From Blastocystis sp. Blastoise (Eukaryota; Sar; Bigyra; Opalinata; Blastocystidae), in contig JBBPEB010000015.1 of NCBI GenBank assembly GCA_039096225.1, forward strand, positions 62,001 to 126,000: DNA of 64,000 nucleotides. The letters are read 5' to 3'. A program made the translations under genes and the position numbers. Every line of letters starts with the position of its first letter. Within the stretch, counting starts at the first letter, position 1. Under the pieces are notes generated by a model. That model made no database searches. It was given only the letters and a program-made list of their open reading frames with translations, and was not told the origin of the DNA. Positions 1 to 14,695 of the stretch are shown here, piece after piece.

Positions 1-1047
1 ATGTATGAAGTTATTACTTATTACTTATTACTATTTATAAATATAGTAGTAAATAAAATTCGCATTAACGATTTTTGAATTAATTCTCAATGCTATTAAT
101 TGTAGTATTGTTTGTAAGTGAAATGCTATCATAACATCTTCCTTATTAATTTTTGAGAGTTGTAATATTTAAAAATTGAATTTATAAAATAATAAATAAT
201 TAAATAAAAATAAATAAATAAAAGAATTATATTTTTTATTATGTTGATTTAAGTTAAAATATAAATATACTTAAAATCGTTTTTGTTAACTACTTTAAAC
301 ACTGTAATGAATACATCATTAACTTTTGAAAATTATTGTGACGAGACATTGTAATGTACTGAATTATATATTCTATGCTTCAAATTCTTATTATACTTTA
401 TTCCTCATAGCTATTATAACTATATATAAATAGAATTTAACTTAATAAGACTTTCAAAAAGAAGATCAGTTTATAATTCACTGTTTTATTGTCATGATGT
501 TGTTTATTTATTATATACTAGAACACTATATCTAGAAGACAACAATTACAGTTTCAATTATTATAAATATCACTTAATGATACATGATTAACACATTCTC
601 TTTTATGTCAAGTATTAAACACAGATTCTGTTTTATATACATGCCAGAAATATATATATATTTGATTCTAATACTTTAGTAAAAAAATAATAGATGAAAA
701 TACACTTTTAGCCAAAATTAATAAAACACATAAATATTATTAAAACTATATCTATTTTCCACATTTATAAGTGATTATTTAAATATATATCTTATAAATT
801 GATATATACATATGGAAGTATTAATATACTTTCCTAAGAAGATAAATATAACAGTTTCAATATCAAATCTATTATAAAATCTATAAAAAAAACTTAAGTC
901 AGGAATTGGACCTGAAAAGAGTCGATGAGACTTTTCCTTACTATCAAAGCTTAAGTAGAGTTTATATATATATATATCTGCATATATTAAATATAATTAT
1001 AAGTAACTTAAAAACATGAAATCCTATATATAAAAAGAATAAAATAT

Positions 1048-2275
<1,228 letters not shown>

Positions 2276-2319
2276 TAATAATAATAGAAATAATAATAAT
2301 AATAGAAATAAATAAATAC

Positions 2320-3113
2320 TGCTAATTCAGGAATAATATATAATGTAAAGAATTCATTAATATTCACATCCTCTATATATATAATAATAATAATATATAT
2401 ATATATATATATACTATTATAATCTTTGATGCCTTGCATCGCTGTTTGGAATCCAGAAGATATATACATAAATAGAGAGAGGCATGCTTCTTTTTCCCGC
2501 CATTGGGAGGGATTCGACAGCGCCAAGAAAGGAGACATTGTTTGCATTGATATCATAATTAACTATATATAATAAATATAATAGAAATTATAATAATAAG
2601 TAATAAAAATAATAATAATATTAATAATAAATATTATAATAATAAATATATTAATAATAATAAGTATAATAAGTATATATATGTATATATACTTGTTCAT
2701 TATAGAATTGTCTCATAGAATACAGTACATCATGACACCTCGTTTACAGCTATTGCAGTTAGCATCCTATGGGGATTATGGGGGATTATATAAATAAAAT
2801 TTATTAGATAGAAATATATAGTTAAAACTCATTATATATATAAATATAAACAAAATTTATTATATATATAGATAAAATCTGTTATATATAAATATATAGC
2901 AGATTTAAATAATAATAATAATATATAAATAATATATTCTATAAATACTATATATATATACTTCTAGTTCATTTTGAATATACTCATAAGGCATGTCTTC
3001 ATAGTTATTCATATCATCATCAGTAAATAATAAACAAGGAATAATAATATTCTGTATAATAATTTTTAGACTTTCACCGGTAAACAAGGACTGATTAGAA
3101 GGAAGCTTAGACA

Positions 3114-3152
<39 letters not shown>

Positions 3153-3197
3153 ATATAATTTAACATTATAATAAGATTTATATTTATAATTTATTAG

Positions 3198-3259
<62 letters not shown>

Positions 3260-3548
3260 GCAAAATATGTTAATCTATTTTTATATATAGTATTATATCG
3301 ATCTTCTTCTTTATATTTAACATCACTTAATATATTCCAGACTTTTTCAGTAATAGTCTTAGCATAAGGAAGAAATAATAAGTTATTTCTACTCTCCATT
3401 CTATATATATATATAAATAGATTATGCTTATTAGTATTATTAACTTTAGTACTATTATATTTCACTTATTATATATATATATACGTAGAAATGATTTCAA
3501 TGATATTTGCCTTCAATCTCTCAACTGGACCTTCTTCATAACCACTTT
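2320..3548 (-). pseudogene. Captured exportin-2 (CSE1/CAS) fragment, left copy
   Basis: Left-arm copy of the fragment described at 12199-13425, on the minus strand. Its exons map to about 3485-3548, 3256-3400, 2962-3114, 2693-2766, 2415-2562 and 2320-2372. It carries the same one-base deficit in the fourth exon, so the lesion predates arm duplication or was copied between arms. Both ends of the protein are missing. Confidence 0.75.
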
Positions 3549-4186
3549 CTATATATATATATATATCTTAATAATAATAATAATTATTATTATAATAATA
3601 AAAGTATATAATAATAATAATAAAATCTCTAAGTATAATAAAACCAATATAATAATAATACCAATAAAACCTATATAATAATAAAATCTATATAATAATA
3701 ATAAAATCTATATAATAATAATAATAAGTATAATAATAAAACCTATATATATATAATAATAAGTATATATATATATATATAGAAAAAAGTAGCAATATAT
3801 ATATACACATCAATATTAATAAATTAAAACCCCCATAACCTATATATATATATAATTATAGCAATAATACTAATGAAAATAATAATATGTTACAACAAGA
3901 TAACATATGTATAATAAAGAAATAAATAAACTTTTCATTAAAATAATTATAAACATGAATAGATGATTGAATATATTTACAAAATAATATATGAAGGCAA
4001 TAAATATTAGAAAGTAAACTAAATAAATAAAACACATAGAAATGATAATGTGGACAAACTAAAAGACAAGACAAAAAAAGAGTTATAAATAGTTTAATAT
4101 AAAATGATAACTATATACAGGGAAAAAATAATGAAACAACAAAGACGAATAAAAGCACAATGGGAGATTTGCAACGTGCAAATAGA
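3549..4186. other. Arm DNA between exportin fragment and Cys-rich ORF
   Basis: AT-rich sequence with AAT and TA tracts (3575-3790), then lower-repeat DNA. A 72-codon hydrophobic minus-strand frame at 3856-4074 (plus-strand counterpart 11677-11877) has no recognisable motif, and I leave it unannotated. Confidence 0.5.
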
Positions 4187-4348
4187 TTATCTTACACCAG
4201 AATCAAAGCCACAAACCCAACATTGAGTTTTAACGTTATCGGTACAACAGAACCAATCTATATAAGGAAAATAAAAAGTACAAGAATGTAGATTGTGTTG
4301 AATAGTTAGAAACTTACAATTCTGACAATAAGGGATCTGCAACGACAT
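4187..4348 (-). CDS. Small Cys-rich ORF, left arm copy (hypothetical)
   Basis: Left-arm copy of the 53-codon ORF described at 11398-11559, sequence matching as far as I read it. It is shorter than usual gene cut-offs, and nothing but its conservation between arms and its Cys pattern supports it. Confidence 0.3.
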   Translation of the reverse strand: MSLQIPYCQNCKFLTIQHNLHSCTFYFPYIDWFCCTDNVKTQCWVCGFDSGVR

Positions 4349-4833
4349 GACAATTGAGAGACAAAGCTACAATAAGCAGCATAAGAAAATTTTAATATTT
4401 TAAATAATAAAAATTAATAATGATTATTTTATCAATATAACCTTTAAAAAAATATTTTTCGTGAATACATAAAAAATTAATTAGTCTTTCCTAGATTTCA
4501 ATATAATAAATCTATTCATCATTATCAAAAAGCTGGCTCAACAATAGTATATTCTATACTATAATTGTCTTTCTATTATTGTAATTAGTGTACACAAGAT
4601 TTCGACTCAATTCATGATCTACTCCATTTCTGTGACAAATTGAAATATCAAAAAACACAACAAAATATGTAGATTGTATCGAAACATTCTGATTATCTAG
4701 TATTCAAAAATATTATCATTTAGCCAGAATTATAGACAATGATGATTTTGTTTATCTCAGGCCTTATTTCTAGTTCATCACATAATCACAAGAGTGTGCA
4801 CTATTTATTATGGACAATATAATATGATATATT

Positions 4834-5406
4834 GGTAAATTACTGTGAATCTTGAATCCACTATAATTAACGTACATATATAGTTTGATTCTTTATTAGT
4901 TTAGTATACTGATCTTTTGTCATTTTAATTGTTGTTGTTATTTGTAAATAATAATATTATTATTTCATAATGATTATTATTCTTTCAAAGAGATTATTTT
5001 TTATATTAATATTATTAAATATGTGTTATTTTCCAAACAAAAGAATATGAATTTATTGCATAATAAATATATAAAAAAAGTGAATACATAAATAAATTAA
5101 TTAATTAGTTATATATATATATATTGTATATATATATAATATTTATAAAGAGAAATATTAAATTATATGGATACATCAATATATTAATTATATGTTATTT
5201 GTATTAATTAAAATTAAAAACACTAGCTGTTTATCAGAAATAAATAATAAATAAATATTTATATGAACTTCATGATATATAAAGAAAATAAAAAGAAAAA
5301 CATATTCGTAAATAGCTAATATTAAAGAGGCTTATCTATGTTAATTGCAAATTGTTTATTTAAAATACTACAGTTTAATTAAATTTGATTAATATAGTAA
5401 TATATT
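4834..5406. other. Unique AT-rich DNA downstream of the Ulp1-like gene
   Basis: Starts at the inner edge of the left arm and runs to the stop codon of the protease gene. It presumably contains that gene's 3' untranslated region. I see no other coding signal. Confidence 0.5.
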
Positions 5407-6062
5407 TTATTGAATTCCATTTTTACGTTGTTTACATCGTGTTATACGTCTAGGAGTGAAACGTTTCGCATGCCTCGTTCTTTTAGCATTTGGATCATTA
5501 ATTACAGACTCTTCTGAATCTTGAGAGGATAAGTTAATTTTTATGTACTTCCTTTTAATAGGGTAATGTTTTTTGTTTATGATTTTTTCACATGACGCGT
5601 TTATATGATCAGTAAAGGCATTATCGCTAATATCTACATCTTCTATTATATAATCACTGATTTCACTGGCACTTTGTTGGGTCTGTACTGATCTACTGCC
5701 ATCACTCTTTGCTATGTCTAATAAGGCTTTCGGGATATCAGAAAAGCGTCTTTTTACACTATCATATCCTTCAAGGGAACACATTATTTTCAATTTTTCG
5801 TTTATTTCATTTCTTACTTCATGTGATTTACATTCATAATTAATACTTGAATTCGTAAACCAAGATAATAGATTCTTTGCAATATATTCAATATTTTTTA
5901 AAACAAAAATTCCACAATCATATCCATTTTTCTGTTGAGGAGATTTCTATTTATTATATAAATATAAATAAAAATATTAAATTTATATAAATATAAATAA
6001 AAATATTAATAGTAATATAAATACAAATTTTAATAGTAATATAAATACAAATATTAATAGTA

Positions 6063-6093
<31 letters not shown>

Positions 6094-7349
6094 TGTACAC
6101 ATATTTGAATTTGAATGTTAACATGCTTAAATGAATCAATTAATTTGGATGTCTCAGCTGTACTTTCACAATTCAGGGCTATAATTCTTGTTATTAAACG
6201 CATGGTAAACTCTGAAATATTTGCATTATGTGTATTGAGTCCTACATTGTTTGAATCATAGCACCTAAGAGTAATATTTTTTTTATTTGGTTCAGAATGT
6301 GTTTTAGCAGTTTCAATCAATTTAGTGATTTCATTTAGTTGAACAGTAAATAAAATCCAATGATTGTGTATTAAGTACGGGATAATGACTATTGATGTAT
6401 TACAATTTATAATTTTTTCAATAATCTCATTCAAATGTTTTTTATCATTATCATTTACATTATCAATAGTTTTACGTTCATAATAATTAATAATGTATAT
6501 ATAGTTCTTAGAATTGTCACTACAATATTTTCTGTAGTTTATTAACCAAATATAATTAGAATAGGTATCAATTATAAAATCATTTATATATAAATCATCT
6601 AGAGCACTTAAATCGTTATTATTCGTTAAAATATTCTAAACAAATATATTAGCTGAGTAATAAAATACTGTTGCCTTGTTATAAAGTGAATGTTTGTAAT
6701 CATCATCGTCATTAGTTGAACCTAAAGTAGTAGTACTAGCACAAGATATTATACTTATGCCAGATTCCAAATCATTCTCAATAGTATCAACACTCAAACT
6801 ATCATCAGATAATGCAAAATAATCGTTAATAACAAAATTCTGTGCTTCATGATTCACGTTTAACTGGTTTAAATTAGTATTTACAATATTATCCAAAGTT
6901 TTTTCTATAATAAATGATAATAATTTCGTATTATAATGACTGTATTATACATGAAATAATATTTAGTTGGTATATATGAATAGCGACATACGTTCATAAG
7001 GAATACTTCTATCAGATTTATTTTCATTTGATTCAACAACTGAATGTTTCAGTTCATAAGTATCATCAATCTTGTTAATGGTTGAATCTTCATAATTAAT
7101 AACTTCTTTAAATTCTTCAAAGCATTTGCTTATATCTTCATTGTAAACATATGTTAAATTTTTATCCCATAAAATATTAAGTTTATAAACATCAGAGAGA
7201 ATATTTAATAACGTTTGTATGCATAAAGGAATAATTTCACTACAAATTATAACAGTTTTACATCTCAATATATTTGACTCTATACACTGCTGCAACAAAT
7301 CAACTGCATAATTTGTTAAATCACCAATATTTAGTTTTAATTCCTTCAT
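5407..7349 (-). CDS. Ulp1-like (C48) cysteine protease carried by the MULE
   Basis: Four exons, 6992-7349, 6669-6904, 6099-6635 and 5407-5946, joined by GTATGT..TATAG, GTATTT..TTTAG (33 nt) and GTACAT..AATAG introns. All phases agree and give 556 residues. The C-terminal half has the Ulp1/SENP signature: LDDLYINDFIID near residue 210 (the W/LxD-I substrate-side motif), catalytic His in HNHW (about 290), Asp in YDSNN (about 325), and Gln plus Cys in QQKNGYDCGIFV (about 382 and 388). Proteins of this family cleave SUMO or other ubiquitin-like proteins. About 200 N-terminal residues are unrecognised. Residues after 400 are basic (KRTRHAKRF, RRITRCKQRK), possibly a nuclear signal. The open frame continues upstream of the ATG to about 7435, after a TTAG, so an additional 5' exon is possible. 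Confidence 0.85.
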
Positions 7350-7435
7350 ATTATAAAAGAAACTTGATGCATAAGGACGTTGATCATAAGTTATACTAAT
7401 GGTATACCTGGAATCTATATAGGTGTACTAATAAT

Positions 7436-7824
7436 TCTATTAACAATAATTATAATAGTAATGATACATATTGCCAATCAAATGATAATAATAAATTAAA
7501 ATATAATAAAGATATAATAAGAATATAATTATTAATATAATAATAGCAGCTATACTCTCTTTTTCTTCTTCTTCTTCTTATTATAAATATTATTATATTT
7601 ATTATATTTATTAATATTATACTGATTATTATTATTATCATAAAAAAAATTAATTACTATGTTACATATATTAATATATACAATTTAAAACTAGAACATT
7701 GACATTGATCGAAAACTGTTTATATAATAAGAAAAAGTTGTTTATATCACAGATACCTAAGAAATAAGAAAGAATAAAATATAAAATACAATTCATATAT
7801 AAGTCTCCATTCATATAAGCTTGC
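7436..7824. other. Spacer between transposase and Ulp1-like genes
   Basis: AT-rich. The transposase frame could continue into it through a GTAAGT donor at 7919 and an acceptor before 7870, which opens a frame of about 70 codons. I see no clear promoter. Confidence 0.3.
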
Positions 7825-10788
7825 TTAACGTTTATTAGAGATGAATATGGTACTATAAAAAAATGGTAATCTATATATAGTTATATACATACGGTGTGTA
7901 AACACTTGAAATGACTTACAACTCTCAATAAAGGGAGCTTGTACTAAAACCATTAATATCGTTAATTTTGAAAGAAATCTGCATATGCGAATGTCTTTAA
8001 TTCGTATGCTATCATCATATAAGTCACCATCTGATGATAATAATAATATTTTAACAAATTTACATGTTACCAACAATTTTGATATTCTGATCTTTATATC
8101 GCCAATTGTTATTTCATTAGGTAATGTAATTACATTATATTCACCTGTCTTAACATTAATAACATTTGCTTGTATCTATACAAAAATTATTTTTAAAATG
8201 AAGGCTTTTAGAATAAGAACCGGAACATACAGTTTTATCTAGTATAATATTGTTTATTGATTTTTTAATAAGATCTTCTGAACACTTAGAAGAATATAAT
8301 TCACGTAACTGTGACATACCAGACTCAAGATTAACTTCACTTTGAGATGTAGAATTTTCGATACTACTTACTTGCACTAAATATTATAATATGTTATAGT
8401 AGTATATATTTTTATTATATACTTAATTAATTAAAATATAAAAAAAGATATATATAAATTTGATATATAAATATATAACATACTTTTATTAAATGGATTA
8501 TATTTTTCAAAGTATGTACAGAATGTAATAAAATTTGAAAATTTTAATGGATAGAACAAATCATTTATACATGTACAAGCAACCTAATAATGATATAATA
8601 CATATTATAATAAATACTGAAAAGATAGTTTTGTATAGATTTAATAATGCTTCCATATATTCTATAATTTTATAATTTAATAATATTATGTATATACTTT
8701 CTTGTGTGATGAATATATGATCAGAATCAATAACATCATAACATAATTTATTCATCCTTGATAATGACTCACTAATAGAAGAATCAGTGATTATAGGATC
8801 ATATATATAGGAAACAAATCTATAAAAAACTGGTGGATTACATATATTAACATTCAGCGAATCATATAATCGCTTTAATATGATTGTAGGAATGTTCTCA
8901 AACTTTATATCATTTTGTTTAATGAAAAATAGACAATGATCACATAATACTTCTGTTGCACAGCGACTACAGTTACAAACAAGGGTAACAGTTGGAATAT
9001 ATTGTATTGTATAAACAATCATCTCATCAATTCTGAAGACATAGAATTTGTTAATACCTTGGGAATTTATTATATACTGATTAACGTCAAGGGCATCTAT
9101 TTTTTGATGTATAGAATTTGGCATAGTTCCTTTAATTAATATATTATCACAATTAGTTATCATCATTTTTATATTTTCTAAATGATAAAAGAAAGGAAAC
9201 ATAGCCAATGAAGATTTTCTGACGACTTTAGCCCAAACTGAATGAATCTGTTCTGTAGGATTATTACTCAGTATCGTAAGATTAAACCCAGCGTGCATAA
9301 AACGACAAAACTTCTTGTCGCAACTCTGTAAGTAACAACTAAGAATTATAATATTTGATAAATTATTTTGTGTTTCATCATTATAATAATGAGAAGCTTC
9401 CTCCATTTCTGTATATAGTAAAGTATCTGCAATTTCTTGTGTTTCTGCATTTGAATATTCAAAAAAAATGTGATTAATATAAGCTGATTCCTTAATGCAC
9501 ATTTTTCTATACATAATACACCTGGCATGAAAAAGACACATTACGTTAGTAGCATTTACAAACACACGTTTTATACTTTCTGTGAGACCAATTAAACCAT
9601 CTGAATGTATTACATATTTTGCATCTTTATTCATTCCTATAATATAATATAAATATAGATAATATATTAAGTAGTATAATATATATATAGTATAATGCAT
9701 ATATATAATATAGTATTAATGTATATACTATATAATACATATATCTTATATTATATTATATGTAATAATAAATGATAAAAGAAATAATATAACATTTTGC
9801 TTACCATGACTAACAAGAAATAAAAAAAAATCTTCCCAAGAATAAGAACTTTCGCCACCAAGATCTATCATGTACCCAAGTAAATATTTTTTGTTATAAC
9901 TAGACAGAACAACAATATTATAGATTAAAAATTTATCTTTAGACTGAGAATGCGTCGCATCAATGTAAATTTCATTGTTAAACAATTTTTCAAGATTGAC
10001 CACAATATTTTTGTATATGACAATGAGTCTGACAAAGCTTCTATTATTCTTATCGATATATAATTTATAATCGATTTCATCTGAATATTTCACTGATAAT
10101 AACATTGACGGAAGATACTTAAATTCTTCTTCTGCAGCACCATAAATTCTGGAGAACAATTTAACATACCAATGATCTATTACAGTTTGAGAAGTAAATG
10201 GAAACAACGCCTTAATAACTGGATCATTACGAGAATACATACCAAAAGGATCGTTTAGAAACGAATCATATTCTTTTTCTTCAAAATCTTCATACACATA
10301 TGTGGTTTTAGTATACGAGATCTTTAATATAGACTCTTTAGCTAAAAAATATTAATAATATTAAATTAAATATAATAAATTTAGTCAAATAAAATTAACA
10401 ATAGAATAATAATTATTGATAATATGAAATAAATATATACTATCTGAATTATAAACAGTATGCAAATCATACGATTGTTCTGGCGTGGCTAGATGAAATT
10501 AAATAAAACAGAGTATAATCAATAATATGTACGTTTATGATTATGTTTGCACATATAAGATGTTACATCAAATTGGAGACCATTCTTTTTATAAATAACA
10601 TAAAATAGGCACCCATCTGTATTGCATATGTACTTCAAAGGATGGCCACCTCTTTGCTGTACCGAGAAGTGACTTTTTGATCTATACGCAGCGAATGATG
10701 CTTTCAATTCTTCACGAGTATCATAATGATTTTTAAGTCCAATGTTGAATAATTCAGTATATCCAGCAACACCTTTCGATATATCCAT
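7825..10788 (-). CDS. MULE transposase with FLYWCH/WRKY-like finger, SWIM finger and C-terminal ubiquitin-like segment
   Basis: Seven exons, 10533-10788, 10441-10488, 9805-10341, 8618-9636, 8484-8583, 8231-8376 and 7825-8175, all GT-AG and phase-consistent, about 818 residues. Residues about 25-85 hold a C-x4-C...C-x-H-x-H zinc finger typical of MULE DNA-binding domains (ICNTDGC, MCKHNH). The DDE core is visible: first Asp in IYIDATHSQ (about 229), second in VIHSDGLIGL (about 293) followed by CLFHARC, and the Glu in NNPTEQIHSVW (about 409). A SWIM finger CNC-x8-CDH follows at about 501-514. From about residue 703, NVKTGEYNVITL, TIGDIKIRISKL and LLLSSDGDLYDDS match the strand-helix-strand order of ubiquitin. 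The enzyme would cut and integrate the element in the nucleus. The last exon could instead splice at a GTAAGT at 7919, changing the C-terminus. Confidence 0.85.
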
Positions 10789-10912
10789 TTTGATAAAGAA
10801 ATAAATAAACTAAACATAGTAGTCCATAAATTTAAATAGAAGAATATTCACGAATAAATGAATATAATAACAAATAACTCCAAAATAACAATACCAAGTG
10901 TTCGTTTAATAG
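10789..10912. promoter_or_regulatory. Presumed transposase promoter region
   Basis: Short AT-rich gap between the transposase ATG and the inner end of the right arm, so the promoter probably extends into the arm. No specific motif is claimed. Confidence 0.25.
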
Positions 10913-11397
10913 AATATATCATATTATATTGTCCATAATAAATAGTGCACACTCTTGTGATTATGTGATGAACTAGAAATAAGGCCTGAGATAAACAAAA
11001 TCATCATTGTCTATAATTCTGGCTAAATGATAATATTTTTGAATACTAGATAATCAGAATGTTTCGATACAATCTACATATTTTGTTGTGTTTTTTGATA
11101 TTTCAATTTGTCACAGAAATGGAGTAGATCATGAATTGAGTCGAAATCTTGTGTACACTAATTACAATAATAGAAAGACAATTATAGTATAGAATATACT
11201 ATTGTTGAGCCAGCTTTTTGATAATGATGAATAGATTTATTATATTGAAATCTAGGAAAGACTAATTAATTTTTTATGTATTCACGAAAAATATTTTTTT
11301 AAAGGTTATATTGATAAAATAATCATTATTAATTTTTATTATTTAAAATATTAAAATTTTCTTATGCTGCTTATTGTAGCTTTGTCTCTCAATTGTC

Positions 11398-11559
11398 ATG
11401 TCGTTGCAGATCCCTTATTGTCAGAATTGTAAGTTTCTAACTATTCAACACAATCTACATTCTTGTACTTTTTATTTTCCTTATATAGATTGGTTCTGTT
11501 GTACCGATAACGTTAAAACTCAATGTTGGGTTTGTGGCTTTGATTCTGGTGTAAGATAA
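11398..11559 (+). CDS. Small Cys-rich ORF, right arm copy (hypothetical)
   Basis: ATG to TAA, 53 residues, with seven cysteines in a zinc-finger-like layout: YCQNC near the start, one Cys mid-way, FCC, then CWVC. I do not recognise a family. A possible intron lies inside (GTAAGTTTCTAAC ... CCTTATATAG, about 11428-11488). It would keep the frame but remove two of the cysteines, so either form could be real. No Kozak-like or promoter signal is evident. It could equally be a captured exon of a host gene. Confidence 0.35.
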   Translation: MSLQIPYCQNCKFLTIQHNLHSCTFYFPYIDWFCCTDNVKTQCWVCGFDSGVR

Positions 11560-12198
11560 TCTATTTGCACGTTGCAAATCTCCCATTGTGCTTTTATTCG
11601 TCTTTGTTGTTTCATTATTTTTTCCCTGTATATAGTTATCATTTTATATTAAACTATTTATAACTCTTTTTTTGTCTTGTCTTTTAGTTTGTCCACATTG
11701 CACATTTCTATGTGTTTTATTTATTTAGTTTACTTTCTAATATTTATTGCCTTCATATATTATTTTGTAAATATATTCAATCATCTATTCATGTTTATAA
11801 TTATTTTAATGAAAAGTTTATTTATTTCTTTATTATACATATGTTATCTTGTTGTAACATATTATTATTTTCATTAGTATTATTGCTATAATTATATATA
11901 TATATAGGTTATGGGGGTTTTAATTTATTAATATTGATGTGTATATATATATTGCTACTTTTTTCTATATATATATATATATACTTATTATTATATATAT
12001 ATAGGTTTTATTATTATACTTATTATTATTATTATATAGATTTTATTATTATTATATAGATTTTATTATTATATAGGTTTTATTGGTATTATTATTATAT
12101 TGGTTTTATTATACTTAGAGATTTTATTATTATTATTATATACTTTTATTATTATAATAATAATTATTATTATTATTAAGATATATATATATATATAG

Positions 12199-12487
12199 AA
12201 AGTGGTTATGAAGAAGGTCCAGTTGAGAGATTGAAGGCAAATATCATTGAAATCATTTCTACGTATATATATATATAATAAGTGAAATATAATAGTACTA
12301 AAGTTAATAATACTAATAAGCATAATCTATTTATATATATATATAGAATGGAGAGTAGAAATAACTTATTATTTCTTCCTTATGCTAAGACTATTACTGA
12401 AAAAGTCTGGAATATATTAAGTGATGTTAAATATAAAGAAGAAGATCGATATAATACTATATATAAAAATAGATTAACATATTTTGC

Positions 12488-12547
<60 letters not shown>

Positions 12548-12592
12548 CTAATAAATTATAAATATAAATCTTATTATAATGTTAAATTATAT

Positions 12593-12631
<39 letters not shown>

Positions 12632-13425
12632 TGTCTAAGCTTCCTTCTAATCAGTCCTTGTTTACCGGTGAAAGTCTAAAAATTATTATACAGAATATTA
12701 TTATTCCTTGTTTATTATTTACTGATGATGATATGAATAACTATGAAGACATGCCTTATGAGTATATTCAAAATGAACTAGAAGTATATATATATAGTAT
12801 TTATAGAATATATTATTTATATATTATTATTATTATTTAAATCTGCTATATATTTATATATAACAGATTTTATCTATATATATAATAAATTTTGTTTATA
12901 TTTATATATATAATGAGTTTTAACTATATATTTCTATCTAATAAATTTTATTTATATAATCCCCCATAATCCCCATAGGATGCTAACTGCAATAGCTGTA
13001 AACGAGGTGTCATGATGTACTGTATTCTATGAGACAATTCTATAATGAACAAGTATATATACATATATATACTTATTATACTTATTATTATTAATATATT
13101 TATTATTATAATATTTATTATTAATATTATTATTATTTTTATTACTTATTATTATAATTTCTATTATATTTATTATATATAGTTAATTATGATATCAATG
13201 CAAACAATGTCTCCTTTCTTGGCGCTGTCGAATCCCTCCCAATGGCGGGAAAAAGAAGCATGCCTCTCTCTATTTATGTATATATCTTCTGGATTCCAAA
13301 CAGCGATGCAAGGCATCAAAGATTATAATAGTATATATATATATATATATATTATTATTATTATATATATAGAGGATGTGAATATTAATGAATTCTTTAC
13401 ATTATATATTATTCCTGAATTAGCA
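12199..13425 (+). pseudogene. Captured exportin-2 (CSE1/CAS) fragment, right copy, frameshifted
   Basis: Six exons with GT...AG borders: 12199-12262, 12347-12491, 12631-12783, 12979-13052, 13183-13330 and 13373-13425. Splice phases join (phase 2, 0, 0, then a break, 1, 0). In order, the translation resembles the exportin-2 segment that runs through the EEYIRRDLEG-like motif (here YEYIQNELE), the W-K-x-K-D-A helix (here QWREKEACLSLF) and the VNLTEFF helix (here VNINEFFTLYIIPEL). The fourth exon is 74 nt between two phase-0 junctions. It starts in one frame (CNSCKRG) and ends in another (CHDVLYSMRQFYNEQ), so one base has been lost and the fragment is broken. Exportin-2 returns importin-alpha to the cytoplasm. 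Only a central part of the protein is present. AAT arrays follow directly. Confidence 0.75.
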
Positions 13426-13451
13426 GTATTTATTTATTTCTATTATTATTA

Positions 13452-14695
<1,244 letters not shown>

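Noticed and set aside
3424-3678. 84-codon frame opposite the exportin-2 fragment, and its copy at 12069-12323
   Set aside because: It is antisense to two exportin-2-like exons and ends in TA/AAT repeats.
11677-11877. Hydrophobic 66-codon ORF in the right arm
   Set aside because: Phe/Ile/Tyr composition expected from AT-rich DNA; no motif or start context.
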